From: Sphaerolaimus hirsutus
Taxonomy: Eukaryota > Nematoda > Chromadorea > Monhysterida > Sphaerolaimidae
Assembly: GCA_964036195.1 (NCBI GenBank)
Contig: OZ038450.1
Location: 31,560,794-31,624,793 of the forward strand
Reading direction: 5' to 3'
Length of the DNA stretch: 64,000 bases
The translations under genes were made by a program, and so were the position numbers. The notes under the pieces are model-generated. The model was given only the letters and a program-made list of their open reading frames with translations, made no database searches and was not told the origin of the DNA. Below, in pieces: positions 21,315 to 32,674 of the stretch (its first letter is position 1; the number at the start of each line of letters is the position of its first letter).

Positions 21315-22563
21315 TAACGATGGCAAACCCTCCAAAAAAAGTATTTAAATTTTTAAGTGTTTTTTCCCAAATGAATTTTCGAATTTTCGAATTTTTCCTG
21401 AAATTAATTTTTGAATTTCGAATTTAATTTTCGAATTTTCGAATTTTCGAATCTTTTTTGGCAATTTTCAAATTTTTTTGACCATTTTTCGAATTTTTTC
21501 AAATAATTTTCGAATTTTTTTGGAAAAATATTGAATCTGAAGCTTTAAACACAGAATTTGGATTGTTTTGGAAGTGGCTATACCCAGCAGACGTGCTAAT
21601 CTACAAATAGATATGATTTATATCTTTGGCTGGCAGACAGCCAACTGAAAACTTGTGAACTGATTCATCACTGCACTCCATTTCATCCTGACTCCGAACC
21701 AGTTCAGTCAGCCGTAAGTTCACTGTGGACTGCGGTTATGACGTCATGATGGAGTGTTACCACCAGAAAAATGTAGGGTTTAATTTCACCCGAGTATAGC
21801 ACACTGAGCGTACTCAGTGCATACAGTGCTAACTGCACGAAATATGGGTACTTCTGAAACCAATACTCAAAACCACTCTTATACTCCAGCGACATTACAC
21901 CTACAATGAAATCTACCATAACCCATCTGAATAAAAGAACAAACAAAAAAATTTTAATCATATTTATCAAAGCAATTTGATTAATATGATGAAAAATTTT
22001 TATGTTTGTTCTTTTATTCAGATGGGATATGGTAGGTTTCATTATAAAGTGTAATGTCACTGGAGTATATCTTTGATCACATCTCTTTTACTTATAAATA
22101 TGTGCAGTTCCTATGTGCAGTCCCAGACACCTGTAAAATGCTCTGTGAAATGTCAAATGGTATGCAAAGTGTCTCAAGTCATGGAAATGCTGTGGAAAAT
22201 GGCAAATATGTTTGCCATTTTTCCAGGGCATTTTCATAACTTTTGACACTTGCATGACATTTCACATTTTACAGGGCAGTTCAACATTTCAACGTTTTTG
22301 GACCTTTTTTCTGTCATGTTTCGCTTTTTCATAAGCACCGCGTATCAATTTTCGTTGTATTTAGTACGTTGAACTTAAGAGTGCCTTGAATTGCCTGAAA
22401 AATTCGAAAAGTATTTTCGAATTTTCAAATTTTCGAATTTTTTGAAAAATAAATCGATTTTTAAGTGTTTTTTCTAGGGGTGAAATAAAAATTCGAAAAT
22501 TCCGGAAAAATTCGAAAATTCGAAAATGTTTTCGAATTTTCGAATCTTTTTTTGCCATCGTTA
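21315..22563. mobile_element. TAACGATGGCAAA hAT element with TTCGAAAA words
   Basis: Ends are TAACGATGGCAAA and TTTGCCATCGTTA, with a perfect 8-bp duplication GCCGGGGG (21307-21314, 22564-22571). About 200 bp inside each end are repeats of TTCGAAAATTCGAAAA. The middle, non-coding, carries a nested 188-bp hairpin (21881-22068). Relatives: 27215-28064, 38222-40440 and the end piece near 49265-49345. Confidence 0.9.
21881..22068. mobile_element. Small hairpin MITE with TATACTCCAG ends
   Basis: TATACTCCAGCGACATTACA and its complement are joined by an inverted TTTTATTCAGATGGG...CCCATCTGAATAAAA. It lies inside the larger hAT. The same CTCCAGTGACTT terminus recurs near 2560, 13740, 37300 and 48240. 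TA flanks suggest a Tc1/mariner-type target. Confidence 0.65.
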
Positions 22564-22679
22564 GCCGGGGGAGCACACATTATTTTTGTGATCCCCAACC
22601 ATTTGGACCACACGGATTTGTACTGCTTGTGTGGCCCCATATATTGGGTTCACACACATTTGTTTGCTCCAGGGCTATT

Positions 22680-23127
22680 CTAGTTTTTGAGCCTCGGGGG
22701 GGGGGGGGGGGGGCGGGGGGTAAATAGCAAATCGCTCCTCTGTAGGGATAGATAGCTGAAACGGGTGTGTGCCCCATAGTGCAAGTACTGAACTTTGTTT
22801 AAACTAAACGTAAGTGTAAACCCCTGAGTGCAGAAAACGTCAAGTATTTTTAAAATACTTTTACTCTGCGTAAAACGTGAGTAAAATTCTTTGTTAAAGA
22901 TATTTTTCTGGGAAACCGTAAAAACGGGTATTTTTCTCACAGAAAACGTAAAAGTGTATGTATTCATCAAAAAGTCAAATTTACAAAAAATTTACAACTT
23001 ACAAAAAAAGTCAAAGTTTTCAATTTTTACTCTTGTATTCATCAAATATGTTTTTTCTCCTGATAAGTAATTCTGAGGCAAATGTCCTATGTTGGTATCC
23101 CTGGGGGTATTTCGAGGTAATACGGTA
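22680..23127. mobile_element. Eroded TACCGTATTAC MITE with AAACGT-like block
   Basis: A long G-run (about 22696-22714) and a clean 3' end GGTATTTCGAGGTAATACGGTA bracket a block of AAACGTAAGTGTAAAC-type words (22800-22960). The 5' end was not found. Confidence 0.5.
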
Positions 23128-23340
23128 TTTTAAAAGTTAAATGGTGAAAATACATTATGGCTGAGTTGCCGCGGTGCAAATTTAGCGTATTTCTGGTGAC
23201 ACCCAAAATATCAGAAAATAGGGTGTTGTATAGAGTGGCCTCATATGTATTTACCTGTTAGCACTGACCTTCAACCATATTATATTCAAATTTGAGAAAT
23301 GATATATAATCATTTTAGCAAAACCCAGTTATAAAAAACC

Positions 23341-25604
23341 ATGGAGGATGGGGGAAGAGACAGTGGAAGACATCGAGTTGACACAATTTCCGATCTGGTT
23401 CAAACACCTCAAAAGTCACGTGTCAACTCAATCTCTAGAGTTTATTCTCAACCAAACCTCATCAAATCAAAGTGACGCAACGTCTCTTGCCAAATGTCAA
23501 CTGCCATTCGGAGAAGGAGACGTAGGTCATCCTCAAGTGAGTCCTCCACTTCAAATTCACGCTCGTCCAGCTCCGAATCAAGAGCCAGTAGCCGGAAGTC
23601 TCGCAAAAAACGACGTCAAGACTAGGGTGTCAAAAAAAATTTTTTACTGAAGACGGAAAACGGAAAGGTAAAATTTTTTCACTTTACGGAAAACAGAAAA
23701 CGGAAAGGTAAAAAAAAATCTCTGCTGGAAAACGGAAAGGTAAAAAAATTTCACTCAGCGGAAAACGGAAAATGGAAAGGTAAAAAAAAATTGTCGGCTG
23801 GAAAATGGAAAACGAAAAAATGAAATGCCAGAAAACGGAAAACGGAAAGCAAAATTTTCACGGAAACGGAAAAAAATAAAGTGAAATTAGCACAGTAATA
23901 GACAAATTTGCAGAAGGAAAACCTGCATGCAGGTTTGCCTGTTTGGCTTTGATTGTGGTAGCTGTACATTCTGCAACTATGGATCATGCCTGTAACTTCA
24001 CTTGTAGTTCAAGCTTAACTGAACCAACCAAAAATCATCAAAAAGTAGCCATAGTGGCCATAGGAAAGGAAACACTACAACAATTTCACAGTCTAGAAGC
24101 AGTGGGAATCACTGATGACCCCTATGCAATTGATGACGACATTGCAGAGGAGATGATAATAAATAGCATAAAATTCAACGACAACAACAAACAAAACTAT
24201 ATTGACTGGCTGTATAAAGAGAGTATCAGTGACCTGCCCATGGGAAAAGCAGAAGCCTCACTGATAAGAAGATTCAACAAAGATCCAAACTTATTCGAAC
24301 AATATGGGAAAGTTTTGGACTACCAACTAGAAAAGGGAATAATTGAGATCTGTGACAACCATTCATTACCTGCCACACCAGCCAGTAATTACACCGGGCA
24401 AATCAACATCATGCAGAATTGTGTACAACGGGTCGGCAGGTAAGCCCAGTTTCAACGAGTGCCTTTTTAGAGGACCAATTACAACACCATTAGCACTGGG
24501 CCTACTTCTGAAGTTCAGGGCAGGCAATCTAGCATTAATTGCCGATATTGAAAAGGCATTTTTGCAAATAGAATTGCATGACCAAGCTAGAGACTACACA
24601 CAATTTTTCTGGCTGAAAGATGCCTCAAAACCAGTAACTGAAAATAACTTAATAGTACTTCATTTTAAATGCGTACTGTTTGGACTTGTCTGCAGCCTAG
24701 CAATTTTGGGAGCAGTCATAAAATACCATTTAAATGTGACAATAAACAACATGAATGAATATGAAGAAAATGAAGGGAACAAAACCAGTTGGCAATGATA
24801 ATAAACAACATTTATGTCGATAACTTCATCATGAGTGTCACAAATGAAGTTGAAGCTTTAGAACTATATTACAAAGTCAAAGCTTTATTTAACCAATGTA
24901 CTATGAACATGAGGGAATGGCTATCAAACTCCAGATCAGTCATGAATGAAATAGCAGAAAACAACAGGGGTCCAAAGGTGAATAAAATTGTTGCAGTAAT
25001 GGGCATGCTGGCAATATCAACACCAAAATTGCAAATTGACAGCATCACAACACCAACCAGACAAAACTTGAATAAATTATTGGCGTCAGCATATGACCCA
25101 ATTGGGTTCACAGCACCTGTTTCACTGACCCTGAAATTCCAGTTGTCAATGCTGCTCCAAGAGACAAAAACAACACAATGGGATGAGCCAATTGAAGATA
25201 AATACAGATTGGAAAAACAATGGAAAAATGCCAGAAAACTGAAAATCAAGCCAGAAAATGGAAAAATGGCCTGGTAAAACGGAAACAGAAAGGTAAAATT
25301 TGTTCAGCCGGAAAACGGAAAAATGGGCCGGAAAAACGGAAACGGAAAGGTAAAAAATTTTCAGCTGCCGGAAAACGGAAAACGGAAAGGTAAAATTTTT
25401 TCGGCTGCCGGAAAACGGAAAACGGAAAGGTAAATTTTTTTCAGCTGCCGGAAAACGGAAAACGGAAAGGTAAAAAATTTTCCTGCGGAAAGGCGGAAAC
25501 GGAAAACGGAAACGGAAATTTGACACCCTAGTCAAGACTCCCCGCGAGTGAAATCCCAACAGGACGAGAATGTGGAGGAGGATGATTTATTGCCGAAAGA
25601 ATAG
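23341..25604 (+). CDS. Small Arg/Ser-rich reading frame, split by a hAT insertion
   Basis: From ATG 23341 the frame reads 44 codons to a TGA at 23473. Starting at ATG 23494 in the same frame, 43 codons encode MSTAIRRRRRRSSSSE... with KSRKKRRQD at the insertion point. On the other side of the transposon the frame continues 21 codons (SPRVKSQ, then acidic NVEEDDLLPKE) to TAG 25602. Arg/Ser repeats with an acidic tail resemble nuclear RS-domain proteins, but no RNA-binding domain is present and length is only about 64 codons. It may be the cargo gene of the inverted-arm segment. Function unknown. Confidence 0.4.
23623..25530. mobile_element. TAGGGTGTCA hAT element with AAACGG words, carrying retroelement cargo
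   Basis: Ends are TAGGGTGTCA and TGACACCCTA, with a perfect 8-bp duplication GTCAAGAC (23615-23622, 25531-25538). Subterminal arrays are GGAAAACGGAAAGGTAAA, rich in AAACGG. No hAT transposase is present. The middle holds a BEL/Pao pol fragment. Shorter relatives are at 29555-30317, 45223-45735 and 63009-63433. Confidence 0.9.
23943..25277 (+). mobile_element. BEL/Pao LTR-retrotransposon pol remnant (fossil)
   Basis: Translation gives the BEL/Pao order: the protease-to-reverse-transcriptase linker (KAEASLIRRFNKDPNLFEQY), reverse transcriptase with the DIEKAFLQIELHDQ motif and a YVDN box in place of YVDD, then the connection toward RNase H (SAYDPIGFTAPV). It is broken, with at least two breaks. 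No LTRs, gag, integrase or complete protease were seen. It lies wholly within the hAT element. An old, incomplete copy. Confidence 0.85.
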
Positions 25605-26025
25605 AATAAGTAGCCATTTGCTTGCTCACTTTTGTTAAAATGATTATGTATCATTTTTTGTTTTGTTTTGGGGAGTGTGCCAAAACCCTCATATTTCAGA
25701 GTTTATGGTAAATTTGTCTGTTATTTCATAAGTAAATATCTTGCGAATGAATGACCTATTTCACTTGCTCATGCTAGCTGAATTCTTTCGCTTAGTCAAA
25801 ATATGATTTTTTGGTGAATATTAAATGTCAGATAAAGGGGGTTTCTCTGTGCCGCTGTTTTCTGATAGATTCATTATATTTACCTGAGACGTATTTTTAC
25901 TGGAATAAAGTTTACTGACTTTGAAAGTAGAATTTTACGTGACATCAACGAAATAAATAATCGAATTCCGCGCAAAGCGCATCATTAAGTTTGCATGGTT
26001 TTTACAAGAACTGCTTGGCAAAAAT
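25605..26025. other. AT-rich tail after the Arg/Ser-rich frame
   Basis: No coding signal. A polyadenylation-like AATAAAG occurs at about 25904, roughly 300 bp after the stop codon of the split frame, and could be its 3' end. Confidence 0.35.
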
Positions 26026-26206
26026 TTCTCAAATTTGAATATAATATGGTTTAAGGTCAGGGCTAACAGGTAAATACATCTGAGGCCACTCTATACAACA
26101 CCCTATTTTCTGATATTTTGGGTGTCACCAGAAATACGCTAAATTTGCACTTCGACAACTCCGCCATAATGTATTTTCACCATTTAACTTTTAAAATACT
26201 GTATTA

Positions 26207-26570
26207 CCTCGAAATACCCCCAGGGGGCTTATTATTTCGCCAGCAAAATTTGAGGGGGAATAATTCGAGGGAGGGTGATTCGAGGGGGGTCTATTATTTC
26301 TTCATAAGTTTTTGGAAAGTCCCCATACTCAGACGTATAAAAATCAAACAGTTACATACCGTATTTCCTCGAAATACCCCCCCCCCCCCCCCAGGGGGGT
26401 GATTGTTTCATAGTGGTCCCGAGAGGGGGGGGGGGTTAAACGAGGGGGGGTATTTCGATGGGGGGGGGGGGTTAAACGAGGGGGGGGGGGTATTTCGATG
26501 GGGGGGGGTTATTATTTCACAAGAAAATTTTTGAAAACCAAGTACGAAATTGTTGTCTGAAACGCAGAGT
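26207..26570. mobile_element. Two abutting partial TACCGTATTT MITEs
   Basis: A first 5' end at 26207 (TACTGTATTACCTCGAAATA) and a second at about 26360 (TACCGTATTTCCTCGAAATA) follow each other in the same orientation. Long C- and G-runs and repeated GGGGTATTTCGATGGGG words follow, to about 26510. Confidence 0.65.
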
Positions 26571-26574
26571 TGTA

Positions 26575-26720
26575 AAATACTGGTATTTTTGGAAAACGTA
26601 AACGTAAACGTAAATACCTTTTCCAAATCTAAAGTATAAATACTAAAACGTAAGGTATTTTTAAAATACCGAGGAATATGTAAAAAAACGTAAACGTAAA
26701 ATTTTTATATGCGTAGTATT
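26575..26720. mobile_element. Left end of a CAGAGTTG hAT MITE with AAACGT words
   Basis: CAGAGTTGTAAAATACTGG, then a triple AAACGT array, then AAATACC and the TAAAACGTAAGGTATTTT block. The right end was not found and may lie in the gap that follows. Confidence 0.7.
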
Positions 26721-27014
26721 TGCCATTTTGCTTTGGAAAATACCATTATTTTCACCTTTATATGGATCAATCACTGATTTCCATACAATATCTTTATGTT
26801 TTAGCACTACATGCTCACCATAATGAACAACATCGAGTCAGACAACTATAACAAATGACAATCTAATTTAACACAACGATGATATCGACATCAAAATTGA
26901 GCAAAAATTACATATTTTTGTAATTCAGTCTGATAAATAATTTGCTCAAATGTTTCTACATCCCAAATGGATACTTTTACCAAATTTCAAAAGCCCAGCC
27001 TGGCTAAATGGACA

Positions 27015-27214
27015 NNNNNNNNNNNNNNNNNNNNNNNNNNNNNNNNNNNNNNNNNNNNNNNNNNNNNNNNNNNNNNNNNNNNNNNNNNNNNNNNNNNNNN
27101 NNNNNNNNNNNNNNNNNNNNNNNNNNNNNNNNNNNNNNNNNNNNNNNNNNNNNNNNNNNNNNNNNNNNNNNNNNNNNNNNNNNNNNNNNNNNNNNNNNNN
27201 NNNNNNNNNNNNNN
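27015..27214. other. Assembly gap of exactly 200 N
   Basis: Placeholder gap immediately before the first base of a TAACGATGG element. Confidence 0.95.
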
Positions 27215-28064
27215 ACGATGGCAAAAAAAGATTCGAAAATTCGAAAAAAATTCGAATTTTCGAATTTTTTCATAATTTTCGAATTTTTATTTCACCCCTG
27301 GAAAAAACACTTAAAAATCGATTTATTTTTTAAAAAATTCGAAAATTCAAGAATTCGAAAATAGTTTTCGAATTTTTCAGGTAATTCAAGGCTACAAAAC
27401 GCAGTCTTAAGTTCAGCGTGCTGAATAAAGCGACAATTGATATGCGGTGGGTCTGAAAAATTTTCATGTAATGAAAAAAAAAACATTAGAAAAACATTGA
27501 AATGGTGTCGATGGCGCAGCGTGGACCCCATCAATACCGTTTAGGAGTGCACGGAGCCACCCGAACAAAGAACCGCGGCGCTCTACTTCCGCGTATACAA
27601 ATGCCGGTTCATCCAAAAAATCGCTCGCGGGTCTTCCGAGGGGCTTTCACACAAATGTTTTTGGAAGGCACTCAGCCCCGAATGGTGCCCCCCCTCGTTT
27701 AACCCCCTCAAAATTTCCACTCTGTAAAATATACTCCCCGGGGGTAATTCGTGGAAATACGGTAATTGTTTCTACCATTTGTCATGTTAAAGTGAAGTGA
27801 AACTGTCATGTCATGCTTCATTTACAGTGAAATTAAGGTTAAAAGGGGCTCCAAACATGAAAACAGTCCAAATACTGTGTTTTAAGCTTCAAATTCAATA
27901 CTTTTCTAAAAAAATTGCCAAAAAAGATTCGAAAATTCGAAAATTCGAAAATTAAATTCGAAATTCGAAATTAATTTGGGAAAAAATTCGAAAATTCGAA
28001 AATTCACTTTAGAAAAAACACTTAAAAATTTAAATACTTTTTTCTGGGAGGTTTGCCATCGTTA
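27215..28064. mobile_element. TAACGATGGCAAA hAT element, left end at the gap
   Basis: ACGATGGCAAAAAAAGATTCG at the gap edge and TTTGCCATCGTTA at 28064 are the family ends; TTCGAAAA words lie inside both. A partial TACCGTATTT MITE (about 27690-27764) is nested. The left target flank is hidden by N. Confidence 0.75.
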
Positions 28065-28562
28065 CTGATAAGCCGCAGAAACCAAGAAAAATGGCCCAGC
28101 CATATCACTCGCTGGTGCCTGTCGGTAACACAAACAGTTTGTTTGATTTAAAAATTAATATTTTGATGGCAGACTGACTTGCGTCATTCAGAATGATGGG
28201 AAACATTGGGGTATACTCCGCGGATCGCATGCTATGAATTTTTTTTACTAAGCACTCCAATTTGACGTGATCGCTAAAAAGTGTTTAAAACTGCGATTTC
28301 AGGCACGAAACATATGTTGGTTACAAATACTCGACTCCGCCTTTTTCTCCTTAAAATATATTTTTTTGTAAAATATTCGTGCATAAGTATGGCGTTGGTG
28401 CGTTTGGACACGAGATGTGATAAGAGCACAGAAAATGTGATAATAATTGGCAACGGAGCATTCTAATAGTTGATATCACGTGAAACGTGTTCGACTTTCA
28501 GCGGACATGATTTTTTCAAGTAAAAAATGTAATAGGGGAACCAATTTTACAAAAAAAGTACA

Positions 28563-29317
28563 TACCGTATTACCTCGAAATACCCCCATGGGGGTTTATT
28601 ATTTCGCCAGCAAAATTTGAGGGGGGGTTAATTCGAGGGGGGGTTTATTCGAGGGTTTTTTTTTATTATTTCGTCAGAAATTTTCGTAAGGATCGTAGTA
28701 AATAGTAGGCATTTGCGTACCCAAAATAGGTAATAAATGTGTCCAAACAGGATATATTTGGACATAAAAACGTAGATAGCTACACAAACTAGTCTATGTG
28801 TAGCTGCAATGCAAATTAACAGTAATATACATCATGTAAAGAGCCGGCAAATATAAATGGGTTTTTGATTTTGAAAAATTTAATCGATTTTCATTCGACC
28901 CCAATAAAAGTTGGGGCGAGCCACCCAGCTCAGTTTGTAGCCCCAACATTTCTCTACAGGAACCCCCGGGATGACCCCTGTAGCTGCTCAGGTGCAGCTG
29001 CAGGGGTCATCCCGGGGGGTTCCTGTAGAGAAATGTTGGGGCTACAAACTGAGCTGGGTGGCTCGCCCCAACTTTCTTTGGGGGTTGAATGAAAATCGAT
29101 TAAATTTTTCATAATCAAAAACCCATTTATATTTGCCGGCTCTTTACATTGCGTACATGACGTATTTATTATGTACATGACGTACATCATTCCGAAGGGG
29201 GGGGGGTATTTCGAGGGGGGGGGGGTTTATTATTTCCCCAGCCCATTTTGAGGGGGGGTTAATTCGAGGGGGGGGGTTAATTCAAGGGGGGGGGGGATAA
29301 TTCGAGGTAATACGGTA
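28563..29317. mobile_element. TACCGTATTACC MITE with a nested young hairpin
   Basis: Intact ends TACCGTATTACCTCGAAATA and ...TTCGAGGTAATACGGTA. G-run words GGGGGGTTAATTCGAGG are present on both sides. The hairpin 28834-29149 lies in the middle. Confidence 0.75.
28834..29149. mobile_element. Near-perfect 316-bp palindrome
   Basis: ATGTAAAGAGCCGGCAAATA and its complement bound two arms of about 155 bp that differ at only a few positions, meeting at CTGCTCAGGTGCAGCTGCAG near 28990. The low arm divergence suggests recent origin or arm-to-arm correction. A related ATGTTGGGGCTAC piece occurs near 53690. Confidence 0.75.
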
Positions 29318-29359
29318 TGTAAATAAAAACGTGCTTCCTTCCCAAAATCTCCCACCTAA

Positions 29360-29550
29360 GGTGCCAGTCCCAGACCCTGTAAAACAACCTGTAAAGTGTA
29401 AAAGACCCTGTAAAATAAAGATTTGGATACACGTGACACTTTACAGGGCCTTTTGCATGACACTTGACACTTTACAGGGCCTTTTGCATGACACTTGACA
29501 CTTTTCAGGGCCTTTTGCATGACACTTCACACCTGACAGAATCTTTTTCA
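29360..29550. mobile_element. GGTGCCAGTCCC MITE end with TTTACAGGG words
   Basis: GGTGCCAGTCCCAGACCCTG opens a block of CTGTAAAGTG words, then a piece of the AAGATTTGGATAC core, then repeated GACACTTTACAGGGCCTTTT. The right terminus is not recognisable. Confidence 0.6.
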
Positions 29551-29554
29551 TGAC

Positions 29555-30317
29555 ACATGAAATTTTTTTCCGTTTTCTGGCTAAAGTTCCAATTTTTCCA
29601 CCTCGTTTTCCTTTTTCTGGCTCAACTTTCTGTTTTTGCCTGTATTTTGCCAACATTCTCGCTAACTGTATTTTGGCTTTCTCCACCATGGTATTTTTCT
29701 TTCACATAACTCAAAACAACACATTCTCATATTTCGATTCATTACTCGCAGTTCAGTTGTTTTTTTGTCACTTCTACCTTTTTCTATGTATCCAAATTGA
29801 ATGAAATCTTTAAAAAATTATAAAAAACACAAACAAAGCCAAACTGGCATACCTGCAATCTGCATGCAGGTTTTTCTTCAATTATGCAATGTTTTTCATT
29901 TCCTGCAATCTTTCTGTTTTCCAAAGGCAAATTTATTTCAGTTTTCCATTCTGTTTTCCGGCCACTAAATTTTTTTCCATTTCCGTTTCCGTTTTTCCAG
30001 TTAAATTTTCAGTTTTTTTACCTTTTTCCGTTTTCCGGCTAAATTTTCTGTTTTTCCACCTCATATTTCCTTTTTCCGGCTCAACTGTCTTTTTTTCTGT
30101 TTCAGCCAAACTGGTAAACAAGCATGCAGGTTTTCAATTATGTGAATTTTTTTACATTTTCCATCGAAATTTCAGCAGTTTTTTTACCATTTCTAGCTAA
30201 TTTCAGCAAATTTTTTCAGTTTTCCAGCAAAATTTTTTCTGTTTCGATTTCCGTTTTCCGTCAAGTGAATAACAATTTCCGTTTCAGTTTGCCAAAAATT
30301 TTTTGGTTGACACCCTA
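29555..30317. mobile_element. TAGGGTGTCA hAT element, right part
   Basis: TTCCGTTTTCC-type words (complement of AAACGGAA) fill 760 bp and end in TTGACACCCTA at 30317. The opposite end was not found. Confidence 0.65.
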
Positions 30318-30324
30318 GTCATAA

Positions 30325-31304
30325 GGCTATTTACACAGGTCCCGGCCGGGGACTGGGACCCGGCAAAAAATTATTTTTTTCAAAAATCAAATATTGGCGT
30401 GTATGGGTTGTTTGCATGTTAATTAGGTGAATTATCACCAAATTAGCATGCACAAAATTTTTGCGAGACGGTGACATGAGCTGATGCAAATTTTTTTGGG
30501 GGGTGTATAGTTTTTTTCTCGATAAGTCTCAAATTTGGCATGTGTGTACTCCTTTGTTTACTGAGTACACATGCCAAATTTCAGCTCAGCACCAATAACG
30601 TTAGTCATTTTATTCACACTTCAATTTTTTTTGATCACTGTATTTTTTATAGTGATCGAAATTCGGCCGGGGACCAGTCCCCGGCAACATCGAAATGGCC
30701 CTGACTGGGGTCAAATGTCCCCGGTGAGAAATTTTTTTTTCAGTAAACAAAGAATTTTGGTCCCGGACCGGGGACGTTCGTCCCCGACCGGGGACATTCG
30801 TCCCCGGCAGGGGTCTAAATATTTGTCCCCTGTCGGGGGCGAACGTCCCCGGTCGGGGGCCAACATTCTTTGTTTACTGAAAAAAAAAATTTCTCACTGG
30901 GGGTGTTTGACCCCGGTCGGGGCCATTTTGACTTTGCCGGGGACCGGTCCCTGGCAGAATTGTGATCACTATACAAAAATACAGTGATCAAAAAAAATTG
31001 AAGTGTGAATAGAATGACAAACATCAACCGTGCTGAGCTGAAATTTGGCATGCGTACTCACTAAACGAAGGAGTACTCACATGCCAAATTTGAGACTAAT
31101 CTAAAAAAACTATACACCCCCCCCCCCAAAAAAAAAAATTTGCATCAGCACATGTCACCGTCTCGCAAAAATTTTGTGCATGCTTATTTGGTGATAATTC
31201 ACCTAATTAACATGCAAACAACCCATACACGCCAATTATTCATTTTTGAAAAAAATTATTTTTTGCCGGGTCCCGGTCCCCGGCAGGGACCTGTGTAAAT
31301 AGCC
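30325..31304. mobile_element. 980-bp foldback element with 9-bp target duplication
   Basis: Inverted ends GGCTATTTACACAGGTCCC and its complement extend into arms that mirror most of the element, including CCGGGGAC words. The flanks are a perfect TAGTCATAA (30316-30324, 31305-31313), partly made from the end of the neighbouring hAT. A 9-bp duplication fits Mutator-like or Merlin-like elements; no transposase is present, so the superfamily is open. A half copy lies at 32218-32674. Confidence 0.85.
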
Positions 31305-31313
31305 TAGTCATAA

Positions 31314-32138
31314 CGATCGTGGAGCTTGGCGCCTGTTTTTTTGTGGCGCTCTTTTTTAGGAATACCTTTTCGATTAGATTTTTACATTGATCAATCAGTT
31401 TGAATCGCTTGAATAAGGAAATTTCACAGATCTCGCACGTGCAAAATTGATTTGCAGAGACACATTTTGTAGCATAATACAAAGCTATAAATAAAGCGCT
31501 AAAAACATCAAAATAAGAGCATCTCCAATAATCTTCAATAAACATTCAATAATTCAAATCTTCAATACATCAATTCGTCAAATTGCTCTCACTTTTCTCC
31601 ACTACCAATTTTCCACCAACAAATAGTTTCAATTGTTCACGTTTTGCATTTGCCAAAATCAACATCTTGGCACTCAAAATCAAAATTAGACAAGAAAGAA
31701 TTGCGATAAGAAATCCAAGTAGAAATGTAACCAGTGCCATGTTGCTGCGTATAAATTCAGGTATTTTGAATCAAGCATTTTGAAAAGTATGTCGAGTATA
31801 CACAGTCCAACAAAATGGCCAATCTGGATGATTGACTTTGAAGCTTAATAACTTGGCTATTTCCGGGCCGATATGGATCATTCAACTCATACAATGATCG
31901 GGACAACCTGAAAATTCCATTTTTGATGTAAGACTAATGATGTATAAAATCCGTATACAGTTTGACCCAGTTTTTCAACACGAAAAATGAATTTTTCTGA
32001 ACATAATATTGTATACTCTTGATCGTGAGAACCACAATCCTGAATGAATCAGATTGATATCTCTTACCAATAAAGAGTTATAGCACTTCAAACTTCTGCC
32101 TTTGATCCATATAAATAACCACAGCCCAAATCGATTTA
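31314..32138. other. No feature recognised
   Basis: AT-rich sequence with short open frames only, no splice-bounded coding segment and no terminal repeats. Confidence 0.4.
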
Positions 32139-32217
32139 CCGTATTTCCTTGAAATACCTTCCCTCAAAATTCAGTGTATAGAGAGCGTTATATTATAAGT
32201 TAAACATTCTTCCCAAA

Positions 32218-32674
32218 CTACGAACATCCCCGCTCGGGACAAAAATTCTTTGTTTACTGAAAAAAATTTTTCTCACTGGGGACATTTGACCCCGGTCCGG
32301 GCCATTTTGACATTGCCAGGGACCGGTCCCTGGCAGGATTTTGATCACTATACAATAATACAGTGATCGATGAAAATTAAAGTGTAAATAATAGAAGATT
32401 CACAAATTGCCCTGAGCTGAAATTTGGCATGCAAAGTCACTAAGCGAAGGAGTACACACATGCCAAATTTGAGACAAATCAAAATAAATTTACACACACC
32501 CCAAAAAATATGGATGGGTGTGTGTAACCATGTTGCAGAAATTTTGTGCATGCAAATTTGGTGTTAATAAACCTAATATACATTCAATCAACCCATACAC
32601 ACCAATTACTGACTTTTGACAATTTTAATTTTTTGCCGGGGACCAGTCCCCAGCCGGGGCCTGTGTGAATAGCC
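32218..32674. mobile_element. Half copy of the GGCTATTTACACAGG foldback element
   Basis: It matches the right half of 30325-31304 (ATTCTTTGTTTACTGAAAAA, ATGCCAAATTTGAGAC, and the end CCTGTGTGAATAGCC). The left half is replaced by a short TACCGTATTT piece (32139-32200). Confidence 0.65.

Larger units (their letters stand above)
23099..26226. repeat. Segment with about 200-bp inverted arms
   Basis: Arms 23099-23300 and 26026-26226 are inverted copies, for example ACCCAAAATATCAGAAAAT and its complement. Each arm also includes the end of a TACCGTATTAC MITE. Between them lie a small reading frame, a hAT insertion and AT-rich sequence. It may be a DNA transposon with long terminal repeats; no transposase is visible. 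Confidence 0.7.

Noticed and set aside
22696-22714. Long G-run as a special regulatory site
   Set aside because: It is best explained as the G-run of an eroded TACCGTATTAC MITE.
24869-25559. Minus-strand frames opposite the BEL/Pao remnant
   Set aside because: They are antisense shadows of pol sequence and of AAACGG arrays.
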